From Desulfovibrio sp. DV (lineage in GTDB: Bacteria; Desulfobacterota; Desulfovibrionia; Desulfovibrionales; Desulfovibrionaceae): 64,000 bases of DNA. Of this stretch, positions 15,163 to 23,937 are shown piece after piece. Made by a program: the position numbers and the translations under genes. Below the pieces are notes generated by a model, which saw only the letters and a program-made list of their open reading frames with translations, ran no database searches and had not been told where the DNA came from. The stretch is from the NCBI RefSeq assembly GCF_001936595.1, contig NZ_MLBG01000010.1:1-64000 (forward strand), written 5' to 3'. Position 1 is the first letter of the stretch; every line of letters begins with the position of its first letter.

Positions 15163-15186
15163 ATGGTGCCGAAGGGGGGACTCGAA
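15163..15186. repeat. Right attachment site copy within tRNA-Leu
   Basis: This is the 3' end of the tRNA-Leu gene. It shares ATGGTGC and the 16-bp block GAAGGGGGGACTCGAA with 2373-2396. The intact tRNA is kept on this side, so insertion reconstitutes the gene. Confidence 0.85.
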
Positions 15187-15249
15187 CCCCCACGAGCATA
15201 GCCCACCACCCCCTCAAGATGGCGTGTCTACCAGTTCCACCACTTCGGC
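15164..15249 (-). tRNA. tRNA-Leu (anticodon GAG)
   Basis: The 86-nt gene has a full acceptor stem (GCCGAAG pairing with CTTCGGC), an encoded CCA end at 15164-15166, a long variable arm typical of class II tRNAs, and an anticodon loop TTGAGGG giving GAG. It starts ten bases after the secG stop and is probably co-transcribed with it. It is the integration target of the island. Confidence 0.95.
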
Positions 15250-15259
15250 AAATATGAAC

Positions 15260-15652
15260 TTACTGCTTCGCTGCCCCACCGGCCGGAGCGTTCGCTCCCG
15301 GTGCCGGAACCTCTTCGAAGGTAACGCCCTTCTTGGGTTCCGCATCCTTGCCAGCGCCATCCGGAGTCGCCGGAATCTGAACCGGCACACCGCTCGCATC
15401 CATCATGACCGATTTGGCCTGACGCCGGTGCGAGCCGGAATAGACGTTAAAGGCAAGCGAAGTGATAAGAAAGATCGCTCCAAAAAGCGCCGTCAGCTTG
15501 ACCAGCAACCCGCCAGCACCTGTGCTGCCGAAGACGGATTGGCTGCCGCCGCCGAAGATCACCCCCATGCCTTCCTTGCCAGATTGAAGCAGGACCAGGA
15601 TGATGACCGCCACGCAGGCGAGTACATGTACAGTAATGATGAGAGTTGTCAA
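15260..15652 (-). CDS. secG: Protein translocase subunit SecG
   Basis: The product is 130 residues with two membrane segments (residues 2-22 and about 50-70) joined by the conserved QSGKEGMGVIFGGGSQSVFG loop, the SecG hallmark. It assists SecYE in protein export through the inner membrane. A Pro/Ala/Gly-rich tail of about 50 residues extends the protein beyond the usual 75-110. The gene follows tpiA by about 40 bp and precedes tRNA-Leu by ten. Confidence 0.95.
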   Translation of the reverse strand: MTTLIITVHVLACVAVIILVLLQSGKEGMGVIFGGGSQSVFGSTGAGGLLVKLTALFGAIFLITSLAFNVYSGSHRRQAKSVMMDASGVPVQIPATPDGAGKDAEPKKGVTFEEVPAPGANAPAGGAAKQ

Positions 15653-15694
15653 CTGTTTTTTCCCGTTATTTTCACGGACATGGCCGCGAGTTCT

Positions 15695-16450
15695 TTAAGC
15701 TGTCACAATCGCCGCAAAGCTCTCAGCGTCAAGGCTTGCGCCACCTACCAGCACTCCGTCGACATTGTCAATCCCTAAAATCTGACCGGCGTTGCCAGGC
15801 TTCACGCTGCCGCCATACAGGATGCGGATTTTCTCTCCCCCCGCCCCGAAACGCCGGACCAGAAACGCCCGCACCACTGCGTGCGCCCCAGCCACTTCCT
15901 CGGCACCGGCCGTAAGGCCCGTGCCAATGGCCCAGACCGGCTCATAGGCCACAGCCAGGGCCTCGGGTGCGACATCGGCCGAAACATCGGCCAGCCCGGC
16001 CGTGAGCTGGCGGGCCAGCACCGCCTCAAGCTCCCCGGCCTGGCGTTCCTCGACCTTCTCCCCGACGCACAGGATCATCGACAGCCCCGAGGCCAGCCCA
16101 AAGGCCACCTTGCGCCCGACCATGGCGTCGTCCTCGCCAAGGATATGGCGGCGTTCGGAGTGTCCGGCCAGGGCGTAACGGCAGCCGGCGTCGGTGAGCA
16201 TCTCCGGCGCGATCTCGCCGGTAAAGGCCCCCTGCTTCGACGGATAGAAGTTCTGCGCCCCGAGCGCAAAGCCCGTGGCCTGGGCAAGGGCCCCGCCCAC
16301 ACCGCAAAGCGCCGTGAAAGGCGGAATCACCAGCACCTCGCGGTCGGCCGGAAGCTTGCCGGACAACCGCGCGACCAGATCGGAAGCCGTTGCCGCCGCC
16401 TCGTCCCGAAGCTTGTACATCTTCCAGTTGGCAGCCATCAGCTTTTTCAT
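15695..16450 (-). CDS. tpiA: Triose-phosphate isomerase
   Basis: The product is 251 residues. It interconverts glyceraldehyde 3-phosphate and dihydroxyacetone phosphate. ANWKMYK carries the catalytic Lys, LAGHSERR the His and AYEPVWAIGTG the Glu; GGSVKPGN and VDGVLVGGASL bind phosphate. ATG at 16450 overlaps the pgk stop (ATGA) and has AAGGAG eight bases upstream; a GTG three codons earlier is less likely. It is the third gene of the rimI-pgk-tpiA-secG run. Confidence 0.97.
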   Translation of the reverse strand: MKKLMAANWKMYKLRDEAAATASDLVARLSGKLPADREVLVIPPFTALCGVGGALAQATGFALGAQNFYPSKQGAFTGEIAPEMLTDAGCRYALAGHSERRHILGEDDAMVGRKVAFGLASGLSMILCVGEKVEERQAGELEAVLARQLTAGLADVSADVAPEALAVAYEPVWAIGTGLTAGAEEVAGAHAVVRAFLVRRFGAGGEKIRILYGGSVKPGNAGQILGIDNVDGVLVGGASLDAESFAAIVTA

Positions 16451-17649
16451 GACTGGCACTCCTTGAGGGCTTTGAAGGCGGGCAGTTCCTTGCCTTCCAG
16501 AAATTCCAGGGACGCGCCGCCGCCGGTGGAAATAAAGGCCATCTTATCCGCCAGCCCGGCCTGATGCACCACCACGTCGGTGTCGCCGCCGCCAACGATG
16601 GAGAGGCCCCGCACCCCGGCCACAATGTGGGCCACGGTATAGGACCCCTGGGCAAAGGCGGGATTTTCAAACGCGCCCATAGGGCCGTTCCAGACCACGG
16701 TCTTGGCCGGATCCATGACCAGGGCGAACAGGCCGGCTGTTACTGGGCCGATGTCCAGGACCACGGCGTCCTCGGGAATGGCGGCAAAGGGCACCTGTCC
16801 GGCCGGCTGCATTTCGCTGATGGGTTTGCCGGCATCCTTGGAAATAATGAAGTCCACAGGCAGGTAAAAGCCCACGCCGCGTTTTTTTGCCTCATCCATG
16901 ATCTCCAGGGCCGCACCAAAAAGTTCCGGTTCAACCAGCGACTTGCCGATGCCATAGCCCATGGCCGCAAGAAACGTGTTGGCCATGGCCCCGCCAATGC
17001 ACATGGCATCGACTTTGGACAGGAGGTTTTTAAGCACCCCGAGCTTGGACGACACCTTGGCCCCGCCGGAAACGGCCACAAAGGGACGGGTGGGAGATTC
17101 CACGGCCTCGCCCAGAAACTGCCATTCCTTCATGAGCAGGAAGCCGGCGCAACATTTGGAAGCGACCTGGGCAAAGGCCACCATGGAGGCATGGGGCCGG
17201 TGGGCCGTGCCAAAGGCGTCGCAGACATAGATCTCGGCCATGGACATGACTTCCTTGGCAAAGTCCATGTCGCCGGCAGTCTCCCCGGGATGAAAGCGCA
17301 GATTCTCAAGCATGAGGATCTCGCCGGGTTTGAGCGCAGCAGCCATGGCCCGGGTGGCCTCACCCAGACAATCCGGGGCCATGCGCACCTCGCGCTCAAG
17401 CAGTTCCGAAAGGCGCTTGGCAGTCGGAGCCAGAGAGTACTTGGGATCGGGAACGCCCTTGGCCTTGCCGAGGTGGGAACACAAAATGAGTGAGCAGCCC
17501 TTGGACAGGGCGTATTCAATGGTCGGCAGGCTCGCCCGGATGCGCAGATCGTCGGTGATGACGTCGCCCTGAAGCGGCACGTTGTAATCCACGCGGATCA
17601 GCAGTTTTTTGCCGGCGATGTCGATCGTATCGATGCGGGTAAGGGCCAT
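16447..17649 (-). CDS. pgk: Phosphoglycerate kinase
   Basis: The product is 400 residues, the usual size. It transfers phosphate between 1,3-bisphosphoglycerate and ADP. The N-terminal domain has [14 protein letters not shown] and [10 protein letters not shown]; the C-terminal nucleotide site has [10 protein letters not shown] and [11 protein letters not shown], and GGGDTDVVV stands where the family has GGGDT. AAGGAG precedes the ATG. It is coupled to tpiA by a 4-bp overlap, so the two glycolytic steps are made together. Confidence 0.98.
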   Translation of the reverse strand: MALTRIDTIDIAGKKLLIRVDYNVPLQGDVITDDLRIRASLPTIEYALSKGCSLILCSHLGKAKGVPDPKYSLAPTAKRLSELLEREVRMAPDCLGEATRAMAAALKPGEILMLENLRFHPGETAGDMDFAKEVMSMAEIYVCDAFGTAHRPHASMVAFAQVASKCCAGFLLMKEWQFLGEAVESPTRPFVAVSGGAKVSSKLGVLKNLLSKVDAMCIGGAMANTFLAAMGYGIGKSLVEPELFGAALEIMDEAKKRGVGFYLPVDFIISKDAGKPISEMQPAGQVPFAAIPEDAVVLDIGPVTAGLFALVMDPAKTVVWNGPMGAFENPAFAQGSYTVAHIVAGVRGLSIVGGGDTDVVVHQAGLADKMAFISTGGGASLEFLEGKELPAFKALKECQS

Positions 17650-17670
17650 GGGTGCTCCTTGGCGCTTTCG

Positions 17671-18159
17671 TTACAGGGTTGGCGAACTGACGGCCTGCTC
17701 CTGTCCGGCTGTCCGGACCATGACCAGGGCGTCCTCCCCGGTGTCGGCATAATAGCGTTTTCGCACGCCAACCACGGCAAAGCCGTGGCGAAGATACAAT
17801 TTTTTGGCCGGGACATTGCCGGCGCGCACTTCCAGATACCCCTGATTCATGCCCGCTTTATCGGTATGTTGCAAGACATGGCCGAAAAGGCGTGAAGCCA
17901 GCCCCCTCCCACGCAGCCCGGGATCGGTCGCAATATTTATGACTTCGAATTCCTCGCCCAGAAAATGGAAGGTGGCGTAGGCGGCCAGCCCCCCCTCCCG
18001 GCGGATGCCGAAGGCGGCAAAAACCGGGCGGGCAAAGGCGGCGGCAAAGGCGGCCTCGTCCCAGGCATCGGGAAAAGTCATGGCTTCGAGTCCGGCCAAC
18101 AGGCCGGCGTCGGCCGGGCCAAGGCGCACCGGATCGGAAAGAGGCGGCAGCGGTTGCAT
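17671..18159 (-). CDS. rimI: Ribosomal protein S18-alanine N-acetyltransferase (RimI)
   Basis: The product is 162 residues with a GNAT fold. The acetyl-CoA loop reads ATDPGLRGRGLASRLFGHVL, followed by YLEVRAGNVPAKKLYLRHGF and VGVRKRYYADTGEDALVM, a good match to RimI. It acetylates the N-terminus of a ribosomal protein. It starts 47 bp from the divergent Nudix gene and precedes pgk by about 20 bp, so it heads the operon that runs to tRNA-Leu. Confidence 0.88.
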   Translation of the reverse strand: MQPLPPLSDPVRLGPADAGLLAGLEAMTFPDAWDEAAFAAAFARPVFAAFGIRREGGLAAYATFHFLGEEFEVINIATDPGLRGRGLASRLFGHVLQHTDKAGMNQGYLEVRAGNVPAKKLYLRHGFAVVGVRKRYYADTGEDALVMVRTAGQEQAVSSPTL

Positions 18160-18206
18160 TTCCTGTATCCCCTGGCAGTATGGCCGCTTGCAGGAGGTGG
18201 CGGCAT

Positions 18207-18743
18207 ATGGTGAAAAAGACCCAGACAGCGCCGCAGGTCGAGCTCGTGGATGTCGTTGACCACAACGACCGGCCGCTCATGGTCATGCCCCTGACCGAGG
18301 CCCATCGCCAAGGGCTTTTCCATCGCTCGGTCATGGTGCTGGTCTTTGATCCCGACGGGCGGCTCTATCTGCAAAAACGCGGGCACAATAAAAGCCTCTA
18401 CCCGGGACGGTTCGACCTCTCGGCCACCGGCCATGTCCGGGCCGGCGAAGCCCGCACCGAGGCTGCCGTCCGGGAACTGGCCGAGGAATTGGGGCTGGCC
18501 GCGCCCTCCCTGACCCTGCTCGACGCCGCCCCGGCCAGCCGGGAGACGGCCTATGAATTCGTCACGCTCTACAGCGCCGGACGCACAAGCGAACAACCCC
18601 GCCCCAATCCCGATGAGGTGGCCGGCGGCATGTTCGTGGATGCAGCTGAACTGGCCGCCCTGGTGCGGGACTACCGCGATTGGCTCACCCCGGCCGTTGT
18701 GCATTTCTATGAGAAACAGACGTTGTTCCCACATGCTTTGTAA
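18207..18743 (+). CDS. Nudix hydrolase
   Basis: The product is 178 residues. The Nudix box is complete: G at GHVRAGEARTEAAVRELAEE and then LGL (GX5EX7REUXEEXGU). VELVDVVDHNDRP and LHRS-like FHRSVMVLVFDPDG resemble the isopentenyl-diphosphate isomerase-like branch of Nudix proteins (YfcD type). The substrate is unknown, probably a nucleoside or prenyl diphosphate. ATG at 18207 has AGGAGG nine bases upstream. The gene diverges from rimI and ends in a repeat region. Confidence 0.88.
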   Translation: MVKKTQTAPQVELVDVVDHNDRPLMVMPLTEAHRQGLFHRSVMVLVFDPDGRLYLQKRGHNKSLYPGRFDLSATGHVRAGEARTEAAVRELAEELGLAAPSLTLLDAAPASRETAYEFVTLYSAGRTSEQPRPNPDEVAGGMFVDAAELAALVRDYRDWLTPAVVHFYEKQTLFPHAL

Positions 18744-18765
18744 CGGGAGGGGAAAGAGAAAAAAT

Positions 18766-18801
18766 GCCTCCGGCGTCCGGGGGGATGATCCCCCGGCCCC
18801 C
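18766..18801. repeat. Dispersed GC-rich intergenic repeat, copy 1
   Basis: The copy starts GCCTCCGGCGTCC and continues with a G6-ATGAT-C5 hairpin and a C-rich end. It is like the copies at 25957, 35353 and 63041. It lies between two convergent genes, Nudix and suhB, where a REP-like element could act as a terminator. Confidence 0.7.
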
Positions 18802-18871
18802 TACAAAGGGGAAAAGGGGGAAGGCGTGGCTGCGACGGTGGGAAGAGCGAAGAAACGGCTGGCGGGGAAAA

Positions 18872-19654
18872 TCAGTCCAGCAGGGCCAGCAGAGCCTCAT
18901 GCAGGACGCCGTTGCTGGCCAGGATGCGAAAATCCCCCAGGGCATAGGGTCCGGCCGGCCGATAGCTTCCCACCCGGCCGCCGGCTTCGGCCACCAGCAA
19001 CACCCCGGCGGCCACATCCCAGGGATTGAGCGCCAGTTCGTAAAAGGCATCAAAGCGCCCGGCCGCCACATAGGCCAAATCCAGGGCGGCCGATCCGGGA
19101 CGGCGAATGCCCTGGGTTGCGGCCAGCATCACCCGGACATCAGCCATGATCTCATCGAGATTTTCGACAATGGCGTAGGGAAACCCCGTGGCCACCAGGG
19201 CGGCTTCGGGGCTGTCCGTGTTGGAAACATGGATGGGCACGTCATTTAAAAAGGCCCCAAGGCCCTGTCCGGCCGTGAAGCACTGGCCAAGCATCGGGGC
19301 GTTGACGCAGCCGACAAGCGGGGTCTGGCCGTCGTAGAGGGCAACCGACGTGCAGACAAAGGGAAAACCGTGGGCGAAATTGGTGGTGCCGTCGAGAGGG
19401 TCGATGATCCAGGTTAGGCCGGACAGGACGGTTTTGGCGGCAGTTTCTTCGGCCAGAAAGGCTGCTTCGGGCAGGATGCGGCCAAGCGACTCCTTGAGCA
19501 GGTCTTCCACGGCCAGATCCGTGGCCGTGACCAGATCGATGCGGCCTTTATGGCGCACTTCCCGAGGCGAACCGAAATCGGCCCGGATGCGCTCTCCGGC
19601 CAGTTCGACGGCGGCCCGGGTCCGGTCCAAAAGCTCCTGTGTCGCCTGCGCCAT
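18872..19654 (-). CDS. suhB: Inositol monophosphatase family protein
   Basis: The product is 260 residues. The Mg-dependent phosphatase motifs are present: FLAEETAAK, WIIDPLDGTTNFAHGFPF and ELALNPWDVAAGVLLVAEAGG. It hydrolyses inositol phosphates or related sugar phosphates; in some bacteria the same protein also assists rRNA transcription. The gene follows mreB by 20 bp on the same strand and may be co-transcribed with it. The symbol rests on family similarity. Confidence 0.85.
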   Translation of the reverse strand: MAQATQELLDRTRAAVELAGERIRADFGSPREVRHKGRIDLVTATDLAVEDLLKESLGRILPEAAFLAEETAAKTVLSGLTWIIDPLDGTTNFAHGFPFVCTSVALYDGQTPLVGCVNAPMLGQCFTAGQGLGAFLNDVPIHVSNTDSPEAALVATGFPYAIVENLDEIMADVRVMLAATQGIRRPGSAALDLAYVAAGRFDAFYELALNPWDVAAGVLLVAEAGGRVGSYRPAGPYALGDFRILASNGVLHEALLALLD

Positions 19655-19674
19655 GATTCCCCCGGCCGGACCGG

Positions 19675-20700
19675 TCAGTTGATAAAGACATCCTTGAAGC
19701 GCACCCGGTCGCTCATGGCCCGGCCGGTGCCGCGCACGACCGTGGTCAGCGGATCGTCGTCAAGGAGCACGGACAGGTTGGTGTCCTGGCTTATGCGCTC
19801 GTCAAGGCCGGCCAAAAGCGCCCCGCCGCCGGCCAGCAGCAGGCCGTTTCGGGCAATGTCGGCCACCAGCTCGGGCGGCGTCTTTTCCAGGGCCTTCCTG
19901 ACGGCGCTGACAATGATGTTGACGGGTTCGCGGATGGCCTCGCGCACATGGGTGTCGGTGACGGTGACGGTGGTCGGCGTGCCGTCGATGAGCGACTTGC
20001 CGGCAACCTCCATGGTGCGCGGTTCGGGCAGGGGCATGGCCGAGCCGATGCGGATCTTGATCTCTTCGGCCATGTTCTCGCCGATGAGCACCTGAAATTC
20101 ATCCTGGACAAAGCGCTGGATGGTTTCGTTGAGCTCATCCCCGGCCACCCGCACGGATTCGGCATAGGCAATGGCCGAAAGGGAGATGACGGCCACTTCA
20201 GTGGTGCCGCCGCCGATGTCCACCACCATGTTGCCCGAAGGCCGGTCGATGGGCAGCCCGGCCCCGATGGCCGCAGCCATGGGTTCCTCCACGAGCTTGA
20301 CGTCGCGCGCCCCGGCCATCTGGGCCGACTCGATAACCGCGCGCTTTTCCACCTGGGTGATGCCGGTGGGCACGCAGATGACCATCTTGGGTTTGGCAAA
20401 GCGGAAGCCGGCCAGGACCTTGCGGACGAAAAAGGCGATCATGGCCCGGGTGACGTCGAAATCGGCGATGACGCCATCTTTCATGGGCCGAATCGCCCGG
20501 ATGCGTTCCGGGGTGCGGCCAAGGTATTCCTTGGCTTCGGTGCCGACGGCTATCAGTTCACCGCTGCGGGTGTCGATGGCCACCACCGACGGCTCGGCCA
20601 GGACGATGCCGTCGGCCGAGGTGTACAGCAAGGTATTAGCCGTACCGAGATCCATGGCCAGGTCTTTTCCGAGGAAACGAAAAAAGTTCTTGAAAAACAT
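19675..20700 (-). CDS. mreB: Rod-shape determining protein MreB
   Basis: The product is 341 residues, the family's usual size. It is an actin-like cytoskeletal protein that guides lateral wall synthesis. LAMDLGTANTLLY is phosphate-binding loop 1, MVVDIGGGTTEVAVISL loop 2 and LLAGGGALLAGLDERI the adenosine part. The N-terminal MFFKNFFRFLGKD is the amphipathic membrane anchor. ATG at 20700 was chosen; the longer frame translates the end of the upstream GAF gene in another frame. The stand-alone location here (no mreC next to it) is notable. Confidence 0.96.
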   Translation of the reverse strand: MFFKNFFRFLGKDLAMDLGTANTLLYTSADGIVLAEPSVVAIDTRSGELIAVGTEAKEYLGRTPERIRAIRPMKDGVIADFDVTRAMIAFFVRKVLAGFRFAKPKMVICVPTGITQVEKRAVIESAQMAGARDVKLVEEPMAAAIGAGLPIDRPSGNMVVDIGGGTTEVAVISLSAIAYAESVRVAGDELNETIQRFVQDEFQVLIGENMAEEIKIRIGSAMPLPEPRTMEVAGKSLIDGTPTTVTVTDTHVREAIREPVNIIVSAVRKALEKTPPELVADIARNGLLLAGGGALLAGLDERISQDTNLSVLLDDDPLTTVVRGTGRAMSDRVRFKDVFIN

Positions 20701-20733
20701 GCCCACACCCGCGTTGGCGTTCGATACCCAAGG

Positions 20734-20767
20734 ACCATGGCCCAGTTCCCGACAATTGGGCCATGGT
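20734..20767. promoter_or_regulatory. Perfect inverted repeat upstream of mreB
   Basis: The arms ACCATGGCCCA (20734-20744) and TGGGCCATGGT (20757-20767) are perfect over 11 bp around a 12-base loop. It sits between the GAF gene stop and the mreB start, 34 bp before the latter. No T-run follows, so an mRNA hairpin or protein site affecting mreB is more likely than a terminator. Confidence 0.5.
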
Positions 20768-20788
20768 AGATGGCTGCAGTGAAAAAGT

Positions 20789-21769
20789 CTACGCCGAAGG
20801 GCTGCCGAGACGGGTGCGCAGATGCAGGTTTTCCAGAAAAAGGGCCAGGCTTTCCGACACCATGCCGACAAAGGCCTTGAGTTCCTCGCTGATGGGAAGC
20901 GGCCTGGGGTCGGCCAGGGTGAGCACACCCCGGGTCTTTTTGGAAAAATGAATGGGCAGGCAGATGACACTTTTGCAATCGATGGTGGGCACATCGAGCC
21001 CGAAAAGCGGCAGCCGGCTGGCTTCGTCCTTCTCCCCGGTGTAGACCGGGGTCTGGTTTTTAAACACCCAGCCAACCAGCCCCTGGCCGACGGAAAATCG
21101 CGTCGGCGCCTCCCGGCCGCCGTTAAAGGGGCTTTCGTTGGCCCCTTCCAGAAAATACGATCGACCCGATTCGTCGCGCACGGTCAGGATGGCATGGCGA
21201 AAGCCGGTGGCTTCGGACAAAAGCGTCAGCAGGCCGGAGCGGAAGGCCGCCCACTTGGGAAAGGTCTTGTGCAGGGTGGCGATGCGGCGCTGGGCCTGAT
21301 AAAAGCCGTGTTCGACCAGGCTTTGGGCCACTTCCCGGGACCGGGCCAGATGGTTTCCGGCCAGTTCGGCAAACTGGGACAGGATTTTGAGGTCCTTTTC
21401 CCCGAAGGTGTAGGTCTTGCGGCTGTCCAGGCAAAGCGCCCCGCCGGTTGCCGCCACGGGATAGCCCATGAAGGCCCGGATGCGCTCTTCCTCGCCGCCC
21501 CGGTAATAGCCGAGGACGCCGCGGTGCTGGTCGAAATTGCTGATGAGAAGCGGCTTGTTCTCCCGGATGATCCAGCCGACCAGCCCCTGGCCCGGAGCAA
21601 TGGCGGCTTCGCGGTTGAGCGCGTCGCCGAGGCTGAAGGCCGCCGCTGCCCGGCAGACCTCGGAGTCGGCCTCGGGCAGGAAAAGCACCGCTGAATAAGC
21701 ATCGAAAACATTGCCGACAATGGCCAGCAACTGTTCGTAAAAAGGGGTATCGGGCATCTGGGTCAGCAT
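20789..21769 (-). CDS. Protein with two GAF domains
   Basis: The product is 326 residues. Two GAF-like halves are visible: one with VFDAYSAVLFLPEADSEV and GQGLVGWIIRENKPLLISN, the other with EATGFRHAILTVRDESG and VGQGLVGWVFKNQTPVYTGE. GAF domains bind small ligands or haem. There is no output domain (no kinase, GGDEF or HTH), so it probably signals by interaction. The gene lies directly upstream of mreB on the same strand, 88 bp apart with a hairpin between, which suggests a link to cell-shape control. The ribosome site is weak. Confidence 0.8.
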   Translation of the reverse strand: MLTQMPDTPFYEQLLAIVGNVFDAYSAVLFLPEADSEVCRAAAAFSLGDALNREAAIAPGQGLVGWIIRENKPLLISNFDQHRGVLGYYRGGEEERIRAFMGYPVAATGGALCLDSRKTYTFGEKDLKILSQFAELAGNHLARSREVAQSLVEHGFYQAQRRIATLHKTFPKWAAFRSGLLTLLSEATGFRHAILTVRDESGRSYFLEGANESPFNGGREAPTRFSVGQGLVGWVFKNQTPVYTGEKDEASRLPLFGLDVPTIDCKSVICLPIHFSKKTRGVLTLADPRPLPISEELKAFVGMVSESLALFLENLHLRTRLGSPSA

Positions 21770-22010
21770 GTCCGGCCCAAGGTGGCGTCGTTTGCCAGGC
21801 TTTGCCGACCGCCGGGCACGGCCACACGGACCGGGGGCGGGACGACGCGCTCCCTGTGAAGGAGGCCTGTCGGACAGGCGTGATCCATGGTCTTCTCCCT
21901 GTATCGATGACGGCTTTGAAACTGCGGCCCATCTTACGAGGCAAGGCCTCTGCCGTCAAACCGGCCCGGCAGACGAAAAGGACCGGTGGGCGGGAAGAGC
22001 CCGGGAGGGC

Positions 22011-22039
22011 TTTATCATAAATTGATATTAGGCTATAGA
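22011..22039 (+). promoter_or_regulatory. Candidate promoter of the 585-residue protein gene
   Basis: TTTATC (22011-22016) and TATAGA (22034-22039) lie 17 bp apart in an AT-rich patch 64 bp before the ATG. The rest of the 21770-22102 gap shows no gene. Confidence 0.4.
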
Positions 22040-22102
22040 GTGATTTTTGGCAGTGGAAGTTGCCGCCCGGCCCGCGACCCGCAACCCGCCCATGGAGCGG
22101 CC

Positions 22103-23860
22103 ATGACGTTTGACTGGACGACCGCTTTTTCCCAGGTTCCCGAAGCCGCATTCCTCCAGGGCGAACACCGCCCCCGGGAAGGCGAGATTCTGCGCGTCCA
22201 GACCCTGCCCGATCTGCGCCGTTTCCTCGACTGGGTCCATATCAAACAGTGCCTGCTCAAGCCCTATTTCGAACACGCCAACTACCCGCTGGTGGATTTC
22301 CGCGAACTGTTGCCGTCCTTTGAGGCCGACGCTTACGAATACAAGGAACTCCCCGGGTTTTCCATGGTGGCCGTGGCCAGGCCGCTCAAGTACTTCCAGG
22401 AAATTTTCCAGTACGACATCCTGCACTGCCTGCTCGACTACACCGATGAGACCTACCGCGACCAGTGCCCTCTGGAAACCTCCATATTCGGCCAGAACAT
22501 GCGCACGTTTTGCGCCCGTCTGGCCAAGTCCAGCCAGGATGCCTTCCGGCATGAGTTTTCCGAGACCGACGTCACGAGCCTGGAAAACTACGCCGCGCTT
22601 TTGCCCACCATCCTCCAAATGGACCGGGCCCATGTGCTGTCCATGGACAGCCAGAACGACTTCTACCTTTCCGGCGTCTACTGCTCGTTCCCATCCTATC
22701 TCGACACCGAACTCAAGCGGTTCGGCCTCAATATCAAGAAATTCGCCGTGGGCGACGACCGCCGCTACGAACGCCACCGGGGCTTTGTCTACCAGTTCCT
22801 GATGGAACTCTACGGCTTCCCCATCGTATCCGAGCGGCGCACCTCCTCGGCCCTTTTTGCCCGGCGGCTGTTTCGCATGGGCGAACGCTTCCTGGTGCGC
22901 GTGCTCGGCCAGACCGACCGCACCATCACCACGCTCTACTCCCATCCCGAAGCGCGCTTTTATCCGCGCGTGGAAAAAATCGCCCTGGTGGCCGTGGACA
23001 AGACCCATACCGAAGCCCTCAAGGCGCTTCGCGAAGGCGGGTACTTCGTCGATCCCGAGCGACGGGTGGTCATTACCCGGGTGGTCTACCGCCAACACAA
23101 GTTCGATCCCAACAACGTGCGCCAGGACCGGGCCTTGTCGGTGGCCTCCCAGGAAGTCATCCACCCGGTCACGGGCAAGAGTTTTTACCGGCTCAATCTG
23201 GTCAAGGACACCTACAGCCTGTTTCTGCGCTTAAACGACATCGTGCGCGGCGAATATTCCGGCCGTATCGTCTACAAGCGCAACGAGATCGTGGAAAACA
23301 CCGACACCCACGAGAAAAAGCTCAAATTCCTCTACGCCTGGCTGTCCAAGCACCAGCGCCGCATCATCGGTTATTCCGACGAGTTCTACTCCAATGTCGT
23401 CAAGGTGCTCGACAACTATCTGCTCTCCGCCGACCACTACGACGACTTCAGCAACATGCGCGACATCTATCAGGAAGTCTGGAGCAAATACAGTTACATC
23501 CAGCAGGCCCGCAAGGTGAAGCTGCTCGAAGACCTGCAGGATCGCAACTACAAGGGCGAACGGCTGTCCTACCTTCGGATGCTGACGCTTTTTACCGAGA
23601 TTTTAAACGACCTCAAATTCGAGATCGTCAACTACTTTGACGCCCTGGTGGAACGCGTCCTGTCCCTTGGCGACATGATTCTAAACGACAGCTATCTGCT
23701 TCGCCATTACATCCGCAAAAAGGATCTGGACCTGTCCCCCTACGGTCTGTCCGTGAAAAAAACCTACAGCCGGCTCGTGGCCCTGCTCGACGAGTTCCGG
23801 TCCATCCGCAAGGCCAAAAAGGAACAGGGCATCGTCCTGCCGCTGGTGGCGCAAAGCTGA
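22103..23860 (+). CDS. Large conserved protein of unknown function
   Basis: The product is 585 residues from ATG at 22103, with GGAG upstream. It is soluble, with no signal peptide or membrane span, and is rich in aromatic and charged residues. No known catalytic motif is apparent. The middle (VEKIALVAVDKTHTEALKAL, then DPERRVVITRVVYRQHKFDP) and the end (KKDLDLSPYGLSVKKTYSRL) look like well-conserved globular segments. I do not recognise the family. It precedes gcvT by about 75 bp on the same strand and could be in the same transcript. Confidence 0.75.
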   Translation: MTFDWTTAFSQVPEAAFLQGEHRPREGEILRVQTLPDLRRFLDWVHIKQCLLKPYFEHANYPLVDFRELLPSFEADAYEYKELPGFSMVAVARPLKYFQEIFQYDILHCLLDYTDETYRDQCPLETSIFGQNMRTFCARLAKSSQDAFRHEFSETDVTSLENYAALLPTILQMDRAHVLSMDSQNDFYLSGVYCSFPSYLDTELKRFGLNIKKFAVGDDRRYERHRGFVYQFLMELYGFPIVSERRTSSALFARRLFRMGERFLVRVLGQTDRTITTLYSHPEARFYPRVEKIALVAVDKTHTEALKALREGGYFVDPERRVVITRVVYRQHKFDPNNVRQDRALSVASQEVIHPVTGKSFYRLNLVKDTYSLFLRLNDIVRGEYSGRIVYKRNEIVENTDTHEKKLKFLYAWLSKHQRRIIGYSDEFYSNVVKVLDNYLLSADHYDDFSNMRDIYQEVWSKYSYIQQARKVKLLEDLQDRNYKGERLSYLRMLTLFTEILNDLKFEIVNYFDALVERVLSLGDMILNDSYLLRHYIRKKDLDLSPYGLSVKKTYSRLVALLDEFRSIRKAKKEQGIVLPLVAQS

Positions 23861-23937
23861 CCCGACGGCCGGGCGCATCGCCGCCGTACCACCCCTGACA
23901 TCGGAAGCACCCTTCCGACTACCCGGAGCATGTGACC

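Larger units (their letters stand above)
2373..15186. mobile_element. Element 1: 12.8-kb P4-like integrative element at tRNA-Leu(GAG)
   Basis: Direct repeats of the tRNA-Leu 3' end bound this region. Except for one small plus-strand ORF, all its genes lie on the minus strand. Inside are a P4-type integrase beside the tRNA, an AlpA-type regulator, a Toprim primase-helicase, iteron clusters and a RuvC-like resolvase, but no capsid, portal, terminase or conjugation gene. This fits a self-replicating satellite or a mobilisable island that depends on a helper. One cargo gene (11613-12503) is far more AT-rich than the rest. The region between the XRE gene and the helix-turn-helix gene at 5829 is repeat-rich and largely non-coding. 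Confidence 0.85.

Noticed and set aside
20701-21075. N-terminal extension of MreB
   Set aside because: The extra 125 codons are an out-of-frame reading of the GAF gene. MreB proteins start with the membrane-anchor residues found at 20700.
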